Shown here piece by piece: positions 7,559 through 8,259 of a stretch of DNA of 8,259 nucleotides. Source of the stretch: an uncultured Prevotella sp. (GTDB lineage Bacteria > Bacteroidota > Bacteroidia > Bacteroidales > Bacteroidaceae). The stretch lies in NCBI GenBank assembly GCA_900556795.1, contig USQD01000072.1, positions 1 to 8,259 on the forward strand, in the 5' to 3' direction. The position numbers and the translations under genes are program-made. Every line of letters begins with the position of its first letter. Position 1 is the stretch's first letter. The notes under the pieces are model-generated. The model ran no database searches, was not told the origin of the DNA, and saw nothing but the letters and a program-made list of their open reading frames with translations.

Positions 7559-8233
7559 ATGAATGCTACACCTGAATCATTGATTAAAGAATATGCTGAC
7601 CCGATAGAGCAGCAGGAGATAGACAAGTTTATCTGTTCGGAAATGAGCAGACAGATTCACCGATATATCAAGGGTATGTCGGGAACCAAACAAGCTATGC
7701 TCAAGTTTGAGGAAAAACTGGCGAGCCTCTCTGTCCCTGAGAAGGAGAAGGCGATTGCCAAGTATATCGATCTGAACCGAAAGGCATTGGACGGTCTTGA
7801 CTTGAAGATGATTCTGGTTCGTTCGGTGGCTAACTATTGCGATACTTTCCAGTATATGCTGGATTTCGTGAACGACAAGCGCAAGATGGTGTTCTATTAT
7901 CATCGTCTGAAGGAGAAGTACATCCGTTATCATGAGGTGTTTGAGGAGAACGGCAAGTTTGGCATGAAGGACCATCAGGGCAACGTGATGCTTCAGCCTG
8001 TATATGATTTCCTACGCACCTGCTACATCTATAATGATGACCTGAGCATCATGCCGGTGATTGCAGAGAAGAATGGAAAGATGGGACTGGTGATGCCGGA
8101 CGGCAATGATACCATCGTTGCCGATTTCCTCTATGACGAAATCTGTCTCAGAGATGAGTATCCTTATTTTGAGGCAGTAAGAGACGGAATCAGCGGATTG
8201 ATTGATAAGGATGGAAACTTTGTTAATAATTAA
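7559..8233 (+). CDS. Helical protein with degenerate C-terminal WG repeats
   Basis: This is a 224-residue protein with no signal peptide or membrane segment, so probably cytoplasmic. Residues 1-125 are charged and likely helical (PIEQQEIDKFICSEMSRQ, KQAMLKFEEKLASL, MLDFVNDKRKMVFYYHRLKE) and I do not recognise a family there. Residues 130-224 hold three units of the WG-repeat pattern (G-x-W-G-x-x-D-x-x-G, then a P-x-Y-D strand): NGKFGMKDHQGNVMLQPVYD at 131-150, NGKMGLVMPDGN at 172-183 with FLYDEI at 190-195, and DGISGLIDKDGN at 209-220. The usual Trp is replaced by Phe, Met and Ser in turn. The third unit is cut short by the stop. WG repeats are generally thought to be protein-binding or scaffold modules, and no enzymatic role can be assigned. 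AAGGA supports the start. The last codons, Asn-Asn-stop, lie within a TAATAAT repeat. Confidence 0.8.
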   Translation: MNATPESLIKEYADPIEQQEIDKFICSEMSRQIHRYIKGMSGTKQAMLKFEEKLASLSVPEKEKAIAKYIDLNRKALDGLDLKMILVRSVANYCDTFQYMLDFVNDKRKMVFYYHRLKEKYIRYHEVFEENGKFGMKDHQGNVMLQPVYDFLRTCYIYNDDLSIMPVIAEKNGKMGLVMPDGNDTIVADFLYDEICLRDEYPYFEAVRDGISGLIDKDGNFVNN

Positions 8234-8258
8234 TAATGTACAATTAATAATGAATAAT
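8224..8258 (+). repeat. Five-unit 7-bp array, consensus TAATAAT, overlapping the gene end
   Basis: In-register units read TAATAAT (8224-8230), TAATAAT (8231-8237), GTACAAT (8238-8244), TAATAAT (8245-8251) and GAATAAT (8252-8258), and the array may continue past the window edge. The first unit and part of the second lie inside the WG gene and supply its last two Asn codons and its TAA stop. Confidence 0.8.
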
Positions 8259-8259
8259 T

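Noticed and set aside
5147..8258. CRISPR array or phage attachment site as the source of the repeats
   Set aside because: Units are only 7 bp with no spacers between them, no cas, integrase or transposase gene is present, and the unit sequence differs at each site.

Overview
The window looks like chromosomal DNA from a Bacteroidota species, most likely the Prevotella/Segatella group. The reasons are a CHU_C-type (gliding-motility-associated, type IX secretion) C-terminal domain, a PorT-family outer-membrane barrel, A-rich translation starts mostly without Shine-Dalgarno sequences, and -7 boxes of the Bacteroidota TAnnTTTG type. No rRNA, tRNA, CRISPR array, transposase or phage gene was seen. 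The genus is inferred from recognised families, not from a search.

Layout. The left 3.6 kb is a two-gene minus-strand operon. A small secreted protein with a type B T9SS sorting domain (3583 to 2888) is followed, with an ATGA stop/start overlap, by a full-length uvrA (2891 to 51), the damage-recognition ATPase of nucleotide excision repair. A 168-bp divergent intergenic region (3584-3751) carries a -7-like element on each strand. To the right are four plus-strand genes: a LysM plus type I periplasmic-binding-fold protein (3752-5146), a PorT-family barrel (5228-5995), a 12-segment MFS transporter resembling the MFSD1 type (6059-7435), and a helical protein with degenerate WG repeats (7559-8233). 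The starts of the barrel and MFS genes are set at the in-frame ATG, not at the longer TTG-initiated frames.

How they may work together. The LysM protein and the barrel are both exported and adjacent, so they may serve the cell envelope together, one on peptidoglycan and one in the outer membrane. The transporter and WG protein have no evident functional link to them. uvrA appears to depend on transcription, and probably translation, of the small secreted protein upstream.

The most unusual signal is in the spacers. After every plus-strand stop codon the DNA falls into a tandem array with a 7-bp period, but each array has a different unit: RACTTTG after the LysM gene, TRATAAT after the barrel gene, GTGAAGA after the MFS gene, and TAATAAT at the end of the WG gene. 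Two arrays are followed by an inverted partner that makes a hairpin, one contains a 30-bp duplication reaching back over the stop codon, and one begins inside the coding sequence. No such array is evident in the divergent promoter region or in the 50 bp downstream of uvrA.
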